Source: an uncultured Bacilli bacterium
GTDB taxonomy: Bacteria > Bacillota_I > Bacilli_A > RF39 > UBA660
Direction of reading: 5' to 3'
NCBI GenBank assembly: GCA_934096295.1
Contig: CAKOLL010000003.1
Span: 1 to 64,000, forward strand
DNA: 64,000 nt
Below, in pieces: positions 27,758 through 36,074 of this stretch. The position numbers and the translations under genes were made by a program. The first letter of the stretch is position 1, and each line of letters opens with the position of its first letter. The notes beneath the pieces were generated by a model, which was given only the letters and a program-made list of their open reading frames with translations, made no database searches and was not told where the DNA came from.

Positions 27758-28183
27758 TTAACTTTTATAACCTATAATAGTAGTAATATATAATCTATTG
27801 TTGGACAAATCTCCATTAATACTACCAGTTGAATAATTTCTTAAAAAAGAAACTTTATTAACTACATTGACATTTTTTTCTGTTATAGCATAAGTATTTA
27901 CTATATTTGCAGTATATGGAATACCATTTTCAATAAAATATATCATTTCATTTAAAGTAAATGAATTTAAAGCTTTCACTTTATGAACATTTCCGCTTTT
28001 GGTCGTAATCTCTAAATATTCAAAATTTGATATATTTTCGCTACAAACAACATTTTCATTAGTACCAACTGAAGAATCATAAAGTATTGTTGAGCTTAAA
28101 ATTTCACTCAACTTCTTTTTGTTATGAATTATACTACTACTATCCCAAAATATATTATTTTTTAATTTTATACTTTTACTCAT
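27758..28183 (-). CDS. Fiber-array protein 4 (putative receptor-binding tip)
   Basis: 141 residues with the shared N-terminus (SKSIKLKNNIFWDSSSIIHNK) and a distinct beta-rich C-terminus. The 36 nt before its ATG contain no usable SD, so it probably depends on reinitiation after the gene at 28645. Confidence 0.6.
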   Translation of the reverse strand: MSKSIKLKNNIFWDSSSIIHNKKKLSEILSSTILYDSSVGTNENVVCSENISNFEYLEITTKSGNVHKVKALNSFTLNEMIYFIENGIPYTANIVNTYAITEKNVNVVNKVSFLRNYSTGSINGDLSNNRLYITTIIGYKS

Positions 28184-28219
28184 CTTGTTTTTGTTAGAAC
28201 TTTATTAAGATAATTATTT

Positions 28220-28645
28220 TCATTTTCCGATTGCTATAAAATAAACTTTAACGCCTACATTAGTAACAGAATTTGGTCTACCTATCTCTATTCTTTTAAA
28301 ACCATCTTTATCTATCACTATTCCTGAATAAACAATTGGAATAAAACTCATTGCTCCAGTCACGCTATATTGCAAATTTAATATTGGTGGTTCTATAAAA
28401 CTTTGTGCAAAATTAAATTTATCATTATTTTGCCCGTAATATAAGCTCCCCCATGAGTTCGTGCAATCAATTGTTACCGCTATTGTTCTAGTGCATATCA
28501 TAGTACCATCTTCAAATTTTATCCAATTACCATACGAATTTGAACCACTGCTATTAATTATTTTTGTGCTTAACAATTCTCGATTATGCATAATGGAACT
28601 ACTATCCCAATATTTATTATCTTTTAGTTTAATCGATTTACTCAA
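28220..28645 (-). CDS. Fiber-array protein 3 (putative receptor-binding tip), first gene of cassette B
   Basis: 141 residues starting at TTG (28645) with an AGAGGTGG SD. Shared N-terminus (SKSIKLKDNKYWDSSSIMHNR); the C-terminus is beta-rich (NSYGNWIKFEDGTMICTRT), like collar or tip domains. It is preceded by the pentanucleotide-repeat leader B with two SD-burying hairpins. Confidence 0.65.
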   Translation of the reverse strand: MSKSIKLKDNKYWDSSSIMHNRELLSTKIINSSGSNSYGNWIKFEDGTMICTRTIAVTIDCTNSWGSLYYGQNNDKFNFAQSFIEPPILNLQYSVTGAMSFIPIVYSGIVIDKDGFKRIEIGRPNSVTNVGVKVYFIAIGK

Positions 28646-28656
28646 TTAAACCACCT

Positions 28657-28842
28657 CTAACAAATACCTCCTCTCTCGAGAAGATAAATAAAAGGAGATT
28701 GCTTAAAGTAAGCAATACCTCCTTTCTTTCCAAGGCAAGACAATAGTTTGCTTTGCTTTGCTTTGCTTTGCTTTGCTTTGCTTTGCTTAAGTATCTCATT
28801 CTTGCGAATGAGAGTCAATATTTTTTCTATTATTTTTTTCAT
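28657..28842 (-). CDS. Leader ORF B through the pentanucleotide repeat
   Basis: Frame of 61 codons starting at ATG 28842 with no clear SD. It crosses the CAAAG repeat (KQSKAKQSKAKQSK), then both SD hairpins, and stops at 28657, 12 nt before the fiber start. Changing the repeat number by one unit shifts the exit frame: one alternative stops at 28703 inside hairpin 1, the other at 28638 over the fiber start codon. Whether a peptide is made is unknown. Confidence 0.35.
   Translation of the reverse strand: MKKIIEKILTLIRKNEILKQSKAKQSKAKQSKLLSCLGKKGGIAYFKQSPFIYLLERGGIC
28668..28725 (-). promoter_or_regulatory. Leader B double hairpin sequestering two SD sequences
   Basis: Hairpin 1 (28725-28691): AAAGGAG pairs with CTCCTTT and ATTGCTT with AAGCAAT, burying an AAAGGAGG. 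Hairpin 2 (28683-28668): CTTCTC and GAGGAG around a GAGA (GNRA) tetraloop, burying a second SD. A third, free SD (AGAGGTGG) precedes the fiber TTG. Leader A repeats this plan with different sequence. Confidence 0.6.
28747..28788 (+). repeat. Pentanucleotide simple-sequence repeat, CTTTG x ~8.4
   Basis: 42 nt of uninterrupted CTTTG units (CAAAG on the coding strand), inside leader ORF B upstream of the fiber genes. Perfect tracts of this length are slippage-prone. Confidence 0.97.
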
Positions 28843-28878
28843 AATTTTTCGTTATTTAAACGATTAATTAAACATTGG

Positions 28879-29319
28879 TTATGCAGATACTTTTATTATA
28901 ATTATATATGGGTTATTTATAGTAATTGTGCCTGTACCTGATGTTTGCATTGAAACCCCAAGAACATCGCCTTTTGCTAATCTCATAATATCCATTGCAA
29001 CACCTTTGTTTCCTAAAGCATTACCACCATTTCCTCTAAGACCACCATTTTTTGTGAAACGTAAATCCATTTCAGTTCCTAGAGTACCATTAGGCCATGA
29101 AGTATATAAACAAAGATAACAACCATCCTTATTAACTGTTATATTATTTGCTACACTTTTCCAAGTCCAAGATGATGTTACACTATATGTAACGTTGTTT
29201 TGGGATGAGTCTTGAGCAAACCCAAGACCATTCAACACATCTTTTAAACTTGTTTTTTCATGTGCAACTGCACTGCTATCCCAATATTTATTATTACTTA
29301 ATTTTATACTTTTACTCAT
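28879..29319 (-). CDS. Fiber-array protein 2 (putative receptor-binding tip)
   Basis: 146 residues with the shared N-terminus (SKSIKLSNNKYWDSSAVAHEK). The C-terminal part looks like a TNF/C1q-like jelly-roll tip (TWKSVANNITVNKDGCYLC, GDVLGVSMQTSGTGTITI). Starts 10 nt after the preceding stop without an SD. Confidence 0.65.
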   Translation of the reverse strand: MSKSIKLSNNKYWDSSAVAHEKTSLKDVLNGLGFAQDSSQNNVTYSVTSSWTWKSVANNITVNKDGCYLCLYTSWPNGTLGTEMDLRFTKNGGLRGNGGNALGNKGVAMDIMRLAKGDVLGVSMQTSGTGTITINNPYIIIIKVSA

Positions 29320-29329
29320 TCTTTTTTTA

Positions 29330-29710
29330 TTAGACTTTTGTATAATTCAAAATTACATAAAACCACCAATCGGCTCCCCAACCACCATTTGAAAACATTT
29401 TTATTACACCTTCGCTCTTTTCTAACCAGATATCACATTTGTCCGTTAAATTGCCATTATAGCCCACCATAGGTAATGTTACAACTCTGCCGGATCCAGT
29501 AGAAACACCAAAAGCATTTTCAATCCAAACTTGGTCAGCATTAGAAATATTATAAGGTGTAGATTCAACAGCATTAAAGGATAAACCATTAATAGTAATA
29601 ATTTTTCTATAAAGTGTTTTATCTAAAAACTTTCCAATTATTGTTTCTCGTTTTGAATATAAGTCATTAGCTAGATAAACATCATTTTTAATTTTGAGTG
29701 TTTTACCCAT
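29330..29710 (-). CDS. Fiber-array protein 1 (putative receptor-binding tip), first gene of cassette A
   Basis: 126 residues. The N-terminus (KTLKIKNDVYLANDLYSKR) is a divergent form of the shared motif; the C-terminus is Trp/Gly-rich (SNGGWGADWWFYV). The ATG at 29710 has an AGGTG SD and overlaps the stop of leader ORF A. It is preceded by the tetranucleotide-repeat leader. Confidence 0.65.
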   Translation of the reverse strand: MGKTLKIKNDVYLANDLYSKRETIIGKFLDKTLYRKIITINGLSFNAVESTPYNISNADQVWIENAFGVSTGSGRVVTLPMVGYNGNLTDKCDIWLEKSEGVIKMFSNGGWGADWWFYVILNYTKV

Positions 29711-29906
29711 CTAAATCACCTAGCCTAAATAACCTCCTTTCGGAAGTTATAAACGAAAGAAGAGAATCGTCTAAATAACAATTCCCTCCTTTCGCATACA
29801 TATCGTATGTATGTATGTATGTATGTATGTATGTATGTATGTATGTATGTATGTATGTATGTATGTATGTATGTATAAGCATACTATGCATACGCATACA
29901 TTGCAA
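29703..29906 (-). CDS. Leader ORF A through the tetranucleotide repeat
   Basis: 67 codons from ATG 29906, 12 nt after the stop of the upstream gene and without an SD of its own. The repeat is read as HTYI units, then the frame continues through both SD hairpins and ends in TAA at 29703-29705, overlapping the fiber ATG (ATGGGTAA). In the other two frames the exit stops are at 29771 (loop of hairpin 1) and 29725 (just before the fiber SD). The repeat number therefore decides where a translating ribosome stops. Confidence 0.4.
   Translation of the reverse strand: MQCMRMHSMLIHTYIHTYIHTYIHTYIHTYIHTYDMYAKGGNCYLDDSLLSFITSERRLFRLGDLDG
29731..29793 (-). promoter_or_regulatory. Leader A double hairpin sequestering two SD sequences
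   Basis: Hairpin 1 (29793-29755): a 16-bp stem starting GAAAGGAGGG, allowing G-U pairs, with a 7-nt loop. Hairpin 2 (29748-29731): AACTTCC and GGAGGTT around a GAAA (GNRA) tetraloop. Each contains a strong SD; the fiber start follows 21 nt further on. Same architecture as leader B. Confidence 0.6.
29805..29876 (+). repeat. Tetranucleotide simple-sequence repeat, GTAT x 18
   Basis: 72 nt, exactly 18 perfect GTAT units, flanked by degenerate copies (GCATAC). Lies inside leader ORF A upstream of the first fiber cassette. Confidence 0.97.
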
Positions 29907-29918
29907 TAGTTTTTTAAC

Positions 29919-30116
29919 TTATTTTTTATTTTTTTCATCAATTGCCTCCAAAAATTGTTTTTTTGTTAAGGGTTTTAATTCTAACCATGTCAAAACCTTT
30001 CTATTCAACGATAACGCATATAATCTTTTATCATCATCAATATATTTTCTTATTTGACGTAGATTTCCTTTTTTGACTATATTTTTTATATTCAAATCTT
30101 TATGTATTACTAGCAT
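29919..30116 (-). CDS. Small phage protein upstream of the fiber array
   Basis: 65 residues, basic, helical. No family recognised. 15 nt after the tail protein gene; its stop lies 12 nt before leader ORF A, so ribosomes ending here could feed the leader. Confidence 0.55.
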   Translation of the reverse strand: MLVIHKDLNIKNIVKKGNLRQIRKYIDDDKRLYALSLNRKVLTWLELKPLTKKQFLEAIDEKNKK

Positions 30117-30131
30117 TTTTACCTCCTAATA

Positions 30132-31601
30132 TTACCATTCATCGACATCTTCAATTTCCAAAAATGGTTGACCTTTGTAAAAAGCATCCATTTCAATTTG
30201 AAGTCCTTCCTTAGTTGCTATTTGTCCAATTGTAACACCCTTACCACCTGCTAAATATGAAACTGTGACAAAAGAAGGTGGCATTGGAAAATTGTATTTA
30301 ATTCCATTTGGATTAAAATAGTCTATCAAATAAAACTCAAAAGCATGACTACTAGATGTTGATAAACCACTAAATAATTCTTCTGATGTTGCTTCTACAT
30401 TTCCGCTATAAGCACTTAATGTAAATGTTTTAGATACATCTCCATATTTAACTACTAATGATTTAGCATTCTTATTGCTACATGGTGCAACCGAAAAACC
30501 GCATTTTACTTTTCCATAAGTTCCATCGTTATCTTCTACACCACTTGCGTTGCATCTAACTACTGAAAAATTTGATAATGTAGGTGTCCAATAATCCACT
30601 ACATTGATAGTTTTACTATCAGACTTTGACCTTCCTCTGCTATCAGCGACATTTGCATATATTGTTTGACTACCTGTGTTTTTTAAAAAGTCAGTTGTAA
30701 AAGTTGAACTTGAATAAGAAGCTCCATTTGCACTTGCGTTATAGCCTGTTATCGAACTTCCTGCAACTCCACTAGCGCTAATCACACCTTTTAATTTTGA
30801 CTTTGACTTTAACCATATTCCCCAACTTGTTGGAACAGTTCCAACATCGCTTATTGCAAGTGAACAAGTTGGCACATAACTATTAGGAACCCGTAAATAT
30901 ACAGTAGTTTCTGAACTCATACCATTAGAATTAACGCATTTTACTTGAATTGATACGTTGATATTATTCGGGAACGAATTTATTAACGATGTTGGAAAAG
31001 CATATGATGTTGAAGTGCCTATTCCACTACCGATGTTATAAGTCGTATTACCTATATTATAACTTAGCGAATGTGTCGTACTAGTATTTGGTCTACTAAT
31101 TGTAAAAGTAATATTGCTTCCAAAATCAATATAATTAGATGTTGATGAATTATTTGAAATAGAACTATTTAAGGCAACTGTAGGTAATGTATATTTTACT
31201 GACCAGCTTCGCGTATGACTGCCATCTGTCGCAGTACATGTTATTGTACAGGAACATGTTCCATCAGAAGAAAGCGGAACTGTGTGAGTCTTCGTGCCCA
31301 AAGTTGTAGTTCCTAAAACTTGGTAAGAAATTGGTGGTTTACCACTATAAGAGCCTACTGAAGTACCATTTACTTTACTCGATACAGTTACATTGCCCCA
31401 AGAAAAACTTTTACCATTAACATCTTGTTTCCCCTGTACTTTATGAGCTATTGACAAAACGTAGCCCGTTTTTGCATCATTAAGTTCATAAGTAATGCTT
31501 AACCCCCCTCGCATATCATAATAGTAATCTCCATCATCAAACGGACTACTTGTATTTGATGTTAAGAATTTTGTAAATCTTCCTGCTTCTAATGTTGCCA
31601 T
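30132..31601 (-). CDS. DUF859-like minor tail structural protein with Ig-like repeats
   Basis: 489 residues, Ser/Thr/Asn-rich and nearly all beta. Repeated Ig-like modules (SSISNNSSTSNYIDFGSNITFTI; SKSDSKTINVVDYWTP) and the C-terminal VSYLAGGKGVTIGQIATKEGLQIEMDAFYKG match phage DUF859 minor structural proteins. Likely part of the tail tip or baseplate connecting to fibers. Shares one nucleotide with the preceding stop. Confidence 0.78.
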   Translation of the reverse strand: MATLEAGRFTKFLTSNTSSPFDDGDYYYDMRGGLSITYELNDAKTGYVLSIAHKVQGKQDVNGKSFSWGNVTVSSKVNGTSVGSYSGKPPISYQVLGTTTLGTKTHTVPLSSDGTCSCTITCTATDGSHTRSWSVKYTLPTVALNSSISNNSSTSNYIDFGSNITFTISRPNTSTTHSLSYNIGNTTYNIGSGIGTSTSYAFPTSLINSFPNNINVSIQVKCVNSNGMSSETTVYLRVPNSYVPTCSLAISDVGTVPTSWGIWLKSKSKLKGVISASGVAGSSITGYNASANGASYSSSTFTTDFLKNTGSQTIYANVADSRGRSKSDSKTINVVDYWTPTLSNFSVVRCNASGVEDNDGTYGKVKCGFSVAPCSNKNAKSLVVKYGDVSKTFTLSAYSGNVEATSEELFSGLSTSSSHAFEFYLIDYFNPNGIKYNFPMPPSFVTVSYLAGGKGVTIGQIATKEGLQIEMDAFYKGQPFLEIEDVDEW

Positions 31602-33157
31602 TAACTATTACCTCCTATCCATTTAATATTTAAATTTCCATTTTCATCTTCTTTAGTTTCCCAATGACCAATTTGCATTTTATTTAAAATAGTACTATCA
31701 GTAATATATAAAGTGTTTTCACTTATATATGCACTTTCAGTATCACCTGTCATAAAAGAAATACGGTCATTTTTTATAACTAATTTAGTTTGACTGTCAC
31801 TTCTACCCAAAGTTATTTCAGCGCCTTCAAAATGAATATATTCTTTTAATGTATTACTATTTTCTGTAGCATCATCTAATTCATTTTGCATCGTATCTAA
31901 AGTACTTTGTAAACCCGTTTCTTCAAACCACATTGTAAATGATTCTGATGTTTGTTCTAAGATTGTTGTTTTAACAGTGTTTATAATCTCATTTAACTCA
32001 TCTTTATTGACTTTGTCATCTATTCTATCCGACAAAGTTTCGTTTGCATTTTCTAAATCTGATATATTATCTTCTGTAGTTTGAACTCTACTAGTTATAT
32101 TTTCGCTAGTAATTTCTAATTGACCAATACTTGTTTCGTTGTCACTAACTTTCTCAGCAACTATTTTAAGTTCAGCTTCATCATAATTAATTCTGCTACT
32201 TATATTTTTAATTTTCTTGTCTAAAGATGTGATTTGAGTTTCTTTCTTTACGTTAGTTTGTACATCTAATTTATAATTACCTTGCCATAGTCCATAATAA
32301 TATAATGAATATCCAGCAATTGTTTTATAAATATTGTTTCCATCAATAAACGAAATAATATCACCTGCTCTAACATCAATAGAAACAGGACAATTACCCA
32401 CTTCAAAAGTATAAAACTCTAAATTTTTAACTGAATTATAAATATTTTCAACATCATTTTCTTCTGTTATAAACACATTCTCAGCGTCTAAATAAATAAC
32501 ATCTCCATCACTTGTACCAAATTCATATTTAACTACACCATTATCAAAAACTACTCTAGTTATTTTGTGATATTCTCCTATAGAAAAGTCATCACAATCA
32601 TTAATTGATATATTTAGTGACGAGGTTTTATTTTGTTTTTTAAAATACAACTTACCATCGTTTTCAACAGTTGCATATCCTCCATTCAACTCAGCAACAT
32701 AGCCTATATAAGTTCTAGCATTTCTGCTATTATCATACCAACTAATTTGCTTATCGTACCCCAGAAAATCAGTAGTCCCTAATTCAATAGAATATTTGGA
32801 ACAAATATCTTGAACTAATTCTAATAACGTAATATGTCCGGTTGAACTTGTTTCTATTAACGAACTTGCATCATATGGTTTTTCCATTAGTGTTAAAATA
32901 TCGGTACATTCATAGTCAAAAGTATATTTTGATTCTTTTATACTATCAGGATGAAGCACGGCAATATTTTTATCATCATCTTTTATTGTTATTTTTTGAG
33001 GAATACCATTTACTTTAGTTTTATCTATACTAAATTTAAAATAATTTGATGCAGTGCTCCCAAGATAAAAATCATTAGAAAACAACTCATATTCATTAGA
33101 TAAGTCAGTATAAGAATTTGTATCAATTAATATATCATCAAAGTAAATCTTTATCAT
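31601..33157 (-). CDS. Tail-associated (Tal/gp37-like) baseplate protein
   Basis: 518 residues. The N-terminal ~320 form a baseplate-hub-like beta region (SNYFKFSIDKTKVNG, LELVQDICSKYSIELG). The C-terminal part has coiled-coil heptads (ISSRINYDEAELKIVAEKV through NISDLENANETLSDRID) and a short beta end. Position after the distal tail gene, overlapping it by 4 nt, fits the tail-tip adapter. Confidence 0.75.
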   Translation of the reverse strand: MIKIYFDDILIDTNSYTDLSNEYELFSNDFYLGSTASNYFKFSIDKTKVNGIPQKITIKDDDKNIAVLHPDSIKESKYTFDYECTDILTLMEKPYDASSLIETSSTGHITLLELVQDICSKYSIELGTTDFLGYDKQISWYDNSRNARTYIGYVAELNGGYATVENDGKLYFKKQNKTSSLNISINDCDDFSIGEYHKITRVVFDNGVVKYEFGTSDGDVIYLDAENVFITEENDVENIYNSVKNLEFYTFEVGNCPVSIDVRAGDIISFIDGNNIYKTIAGYSLYYYGLWQGNYKLDVQTNVKKETQITSLDKKIKNISSRINYDEAELKIVAEKVSDNETSIGQLEITSENITSRVQTTEDNISDLENANETLSDRIDDKVNKDELNEIINTVKTTILEQTSESFTMWFEETGLQSTLDTMQNELDDATENSNTLKEYIHFEGAEITLGRSDSQTKLVIKNDRISFMTGDTESAYISENTLYITDSTILNKMQIGHWETKEDENGNLNIKWIGGNS

Positions 33158-33537
33158 TGACCATCAACCTTCTTTTTTTGTACCAAATTAAAAGACAAAG
33201 TATAATCACCTGTCTGTAATAATTCTGCACTCTTTTTACTACATCTCATTTCTAATTCGGCATATTCATTTCCAAAAATAGGATTTTTTGCTTTAACATA
33301 TATAGGATTATTGCTTAACATAGAAAGTATTGTAGTAATTTGGTCAAAAGTTAAATAATTATAAGACAACTTAAGCTTTGACCAACTTTTTGAAATTACA
33401 CTATCTAATAAATCACCAGTGTTAATAGAACGATACGATTTACTATCCAAATCCTCCCAATCTATTCCGTAACTTGAAGGAGTGGGCATATTTATATAAG
33501 TACCATCTTTTTCAGATTTTGCTTGCCATAATAACAT
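33154..33537 (-). CDS. Distal tail-like protein
   Basis: 127 residues. Compact beta domain with INTGDLLDSVISKSW and YTLSFNLVQKKK, in the place of the Dit/DUF6711-type proteins that follow the tape measure. Overlaps the next gene by 4 nt. Confidence 0.65.
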   Translation of the reverse strand: MLLWQAKSEKDGTYINMPTPSSYGIDWEDLDSKSYRSINTGDLLDSVISKSWSKLKLSYNYLTFDQITTILSMLSNNPIYVKAKNPIFGNEYAELEMRCSKKSAELLQTGDYTLSFNLVQKKKVDGQ

Positions 33538-33538
33538 T

Positions 33539-35710
33539 TTAAATCACTGCCTTTCCCATAATTCTGGATTTATCATTAATGTACTTTTGTGACACGTTAC
33601 CAATTGTATTACCGGAAATATATGTATTCATGTCTTTTTCTTCAACAACAGAAATAAGTTTTTCAATTGCATTAACCACTTCTAAAGAATTTCCTCCCAA
33701 TCCACTTGTACTAGGATTAAATCTTGCTGGTACAACCATTTCACCTTTATGAACCATCGCTAAATGGTCTTTAGGTACATAATTTGTTCCGACATCAAAA
33801 CTCCAAATATCTTTCATTGTTTTTAAAAATCCATTTTTGTATGTATTTCCTGTAAATAAAGCTCCGAAAGTTTCACCTAAATTTGAAAACAAATTCCAGG
33901 TTTTCTTTTTAGCTTTTGATGTGTCAGCATCCAAATCTATAGTAGCATTAACTTTAGTACCATCTATTTTTTTAAGTTTTTCTTTTAATTCATCTATTTT
34001 CTTTATGTTTTCTTTATACTGAGTAGAATTTGCGTTTAAACTCTTATTTGTTTCTTGCAACTTATTAATTTGAATTTGCAAATCATTTTTTGACAATAAA
34101 TTTATTTTTTCTTTTAATTCATCTATTTTCAAAATATTATTTTTATATTCGTCAGAACTTTTTTCATATCCTTTATTCACTAATTCGATATTATTTATTT
34201 GAGATTTCATACTATCAACTAAAAAATCAACACCATCTTTTTCAAGCCCAAGATTATTATAAATTTTATATAGACTATTAATTAGCGTTTCATTTTCTTT
34301 AACTTGCGCTTTTATTCCTCTAGTATAAACATCCGCATTATTTGTAAAAACCCCTTCTAATAAGCCAATATTATCTTTTAATTCATTTAAAGAACTAATT
34401 TGTCTTTCGTTTCTTGCAATATTGTCTTTAAACTGATTAATAGATATATTTAATTGGTCTGCTCCGATTTTACCTTGTTTAAATGCATCAATTGTTTTTT
34501 GAGCAACATTTGCAAATGAATTTGAAAGTCCTTGAGATGTTTTTTCGAAGTTACTCATTTGTTCATTTAAATCATCAATGTTATCTTTTACATTTTTAAC
34601 ACCTTCATAAGCTAATTTAATAACCCAAGGAGAAGCAACTAATAATCCTAGTGTTCCCAATAGACCAGAACCTGTTCCAAGCTTTAACAACAATAGTCCT
34701 CCCGTTCCAAGAGCAAGTTGCATGCCACCATCTAATTTTCCAAACCATTCAGTTGCACTTTTTAAAGTTTGAGCAAAATTACTTTTTTCCCACTCATTAA
34801 ACCAAGCTGTTACCTCATCAACCTTATTATAAAAATCATCCAAAGCTTTTAAATCCGCAGAAATTGAACCAGATAAACCACTGTTAGTATCCAAGTTTTG
34901 AATTTCATCAAAAGAAGCTAATGTTTTATTTAAATTTTTGGATGCTTTATTCATATTATTTATATTTGATGTAGTTACTTTAGCCAATGCATTATAACCA
35001 GTAAAAAATTCCACTAATTTAGCAAATATTATTACTCCGTATTGTCCTATATCAACAACTTTTTCAATAGCAGGAGCCAAACTTGCACCTAATGTATTAG
35101 AAATTAATTGGCTAGATACATTTAATTCCTCATTCATTGATAAATAACTAGAAGTTGAACGGCTGATTAATGACCATACACTATGCAAACTAAATAAAGA
35201 TAAAGTAAATCTTTTTACGCTACGAACCCCTTTATCAAAAGATTTATTGCTATCAGAAACTATTTTATTTACTTTTTTATCTACTTCGTTTAAATTTTCT
35301 AAATTTAATTTTCTATCTTCTATTTTAGAATATAATTCATCAACTTTATTACCAGCTTTTGTTAAAGCAAGCTCTGTTTTATTTAATTTATCTACCAACT
35401 TAGTATATTCAGGGCTATCTTGTTTCCATTTTGGCATGTCCTTTATTTCTCTTGATAAATTTGAAAACTTATTTTGCAACGTATCAGCTTCCATTTCTGC
35501 AACATTTAATTCATTTACTAGTTTTCTCATTTTCATATCATCGCCAAATTCAGGGGTTGATAAATCTTTAATATATTCGACATTTGGAGACACTGTTGCT
35601 TTTTCGCTCATTTGTTTAGTCCAGTTTTCAATATCATTTTTAGATTTTTTTAAATTTTCTTTAAATTTTGTTAAAACCAAATCCAGTTCAACAGAAAATT
35701 TTTCATTCAT
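33539..35710 (-). CDS. Tail tape measure protein
   Basis: 723 residues, the longest phage gene. Long coiled coils (e.g. MRKLVNELNVAEMEADTLQNKF; repeated KIDELKEKINLL / KIDELKEKLKKI), a central hydrophobic stretch (GTGGLLLLKLGTGSGLLGTL) and a C-terminal VPKDHLAMVHKGEMVVPARF motif are typical. Sets tail length and helps DNA entry. It is relatively short, implying a tail of about 100 nm by the usual 1.5 A per residue rule. Confidence 0.85.
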   Translation of the reverse strand: MNEKFSVELDLVLTKFKENLKKSKNDIENWTKQMSEKATVSPNVEYIKDLSTPEFGDDMKMRKLVNELNVAEMEADTLQNKFSNLSREIKDMPKWKQDSPEYTKLVDKLNKTELALTKAGNKVDELYSKIEDRKLNLENLNEVDKKVNKIVSDSNKSFDKGVRSVKRFTLSLFSLHSVWSLISRSTSSYLSMNEELNVSSQLISNTLGASLAPAIEKVVDIGQYGVIIFAKLVEFFTGYNALAKVTTSNINNMNKASKNLNKTLASFDEIQNLDTNSGLSGSISADLKALDDFYNKVDEVTAWFNEWEKSNFAQTLKSATEWFGKLDGGMQLALGTGGLLLLKLGTGSGLLGTLGLLVASPWVIKLAYEGVKNVKDNIDDLNEQMSNFEKTSQGLSNSFANVAQKTIDAFKQGKIGADQLNISINQFKDNIARNERQISSLNELKDNIGLLEGVFTNNADVYTRGIKAQVKENETLINSLYKIYNNLGLEKDGVDFLVDSMKSQINNIELVNKGYEKSSDEYKNNILKIDELKEKINLLSKNDLQIQINKLQETNKSLNANSTQYKENIKKIDELKEKLKKIDGTKVNATIDLDADTSKAKKKTWNLFSNLGETFGALFTGNTYKNGFLKTMKDIWSFDVGTNYVPKDHLAMVHKGEMVVPARFNPSTSGLGGNSLEVVNAIEKLISVVEEKDMNTYISGNTIGNVSQKYINDKSRIMGKAVI

Positions 35711-36074
35711 ATTTCATTACACCTCCCTCAAACTTATAAGTTTTATTTTTTAAAAAGTCGGGTATTTCAATTGTTGGTTCATCTTTTTTGTCAAATAATT
35801 CGGGACACGCTTCTTCTGGTGTTTCAGGAAAATTTGAAATATATGGTGACCTAGTCAGTGAAGCTAATCTCCATATAAAATAGCCCAAACCTTCTTTCCT
35901 TTTAATAATGGTTTCTTCAAGTTCTTTTAATGTCATTTCGTACATTTCAAAATACCTTAAATTAAATCTCAAACCATTTTCATATAACATTTCTATATAT
36001 TCTTTAATATATTTTGTTTCTTCGTTTCCATTTTCAGTTTCATTTCTTCGATTTCTTTTTTCGTTTTTTGCCAC
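35703..36074 (-). CDS. Tail assembly chaperone, T-like part (probably expressed by -1 frameshift)
   Basis: Open frame of 123 codons in the -1 frame relative to the gene before it, overlapping that gene by 82 nt and the tape measure start by 8 nt. Size, order and overlap match gpT of gpG/gpGT chaperone pairs. A GTG at 36074 could start it on its own, but no SD is seen. Two A6 runs on the coding strand (36069-36064, 36061-36056) are the likely slip sites, although no perfect X XXY YYZ heptamer is in phase. Confidence 0.65.
   Translation of the reverse strand: MAKNEKRNRRNETENGNEETKYIKEYIEMLYENGLRFNLRYFEMYEMTLKELEETIIKRKEGLGYFIWRLASLTRSPYISNFPETPEEACPELFDKKDEPTIEIPDFLKNKTYKFEGGVMKYE

Noticed and set aside
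28747..29876. CRISPR array from the repeats
   Set aside because: The tracts are contiguous 4- and 5-nt units without spacers; they are simple-sequence repeats.
29815..30057. Plus-strand ORF of 80 codons through the GTAT repeat
   Set aside because: Opposite to all genes of the region, no SD, and it overlaps the real gene at 29919-30116 antisense. The repeat is open in all frames, which creates such ORFs by chance.
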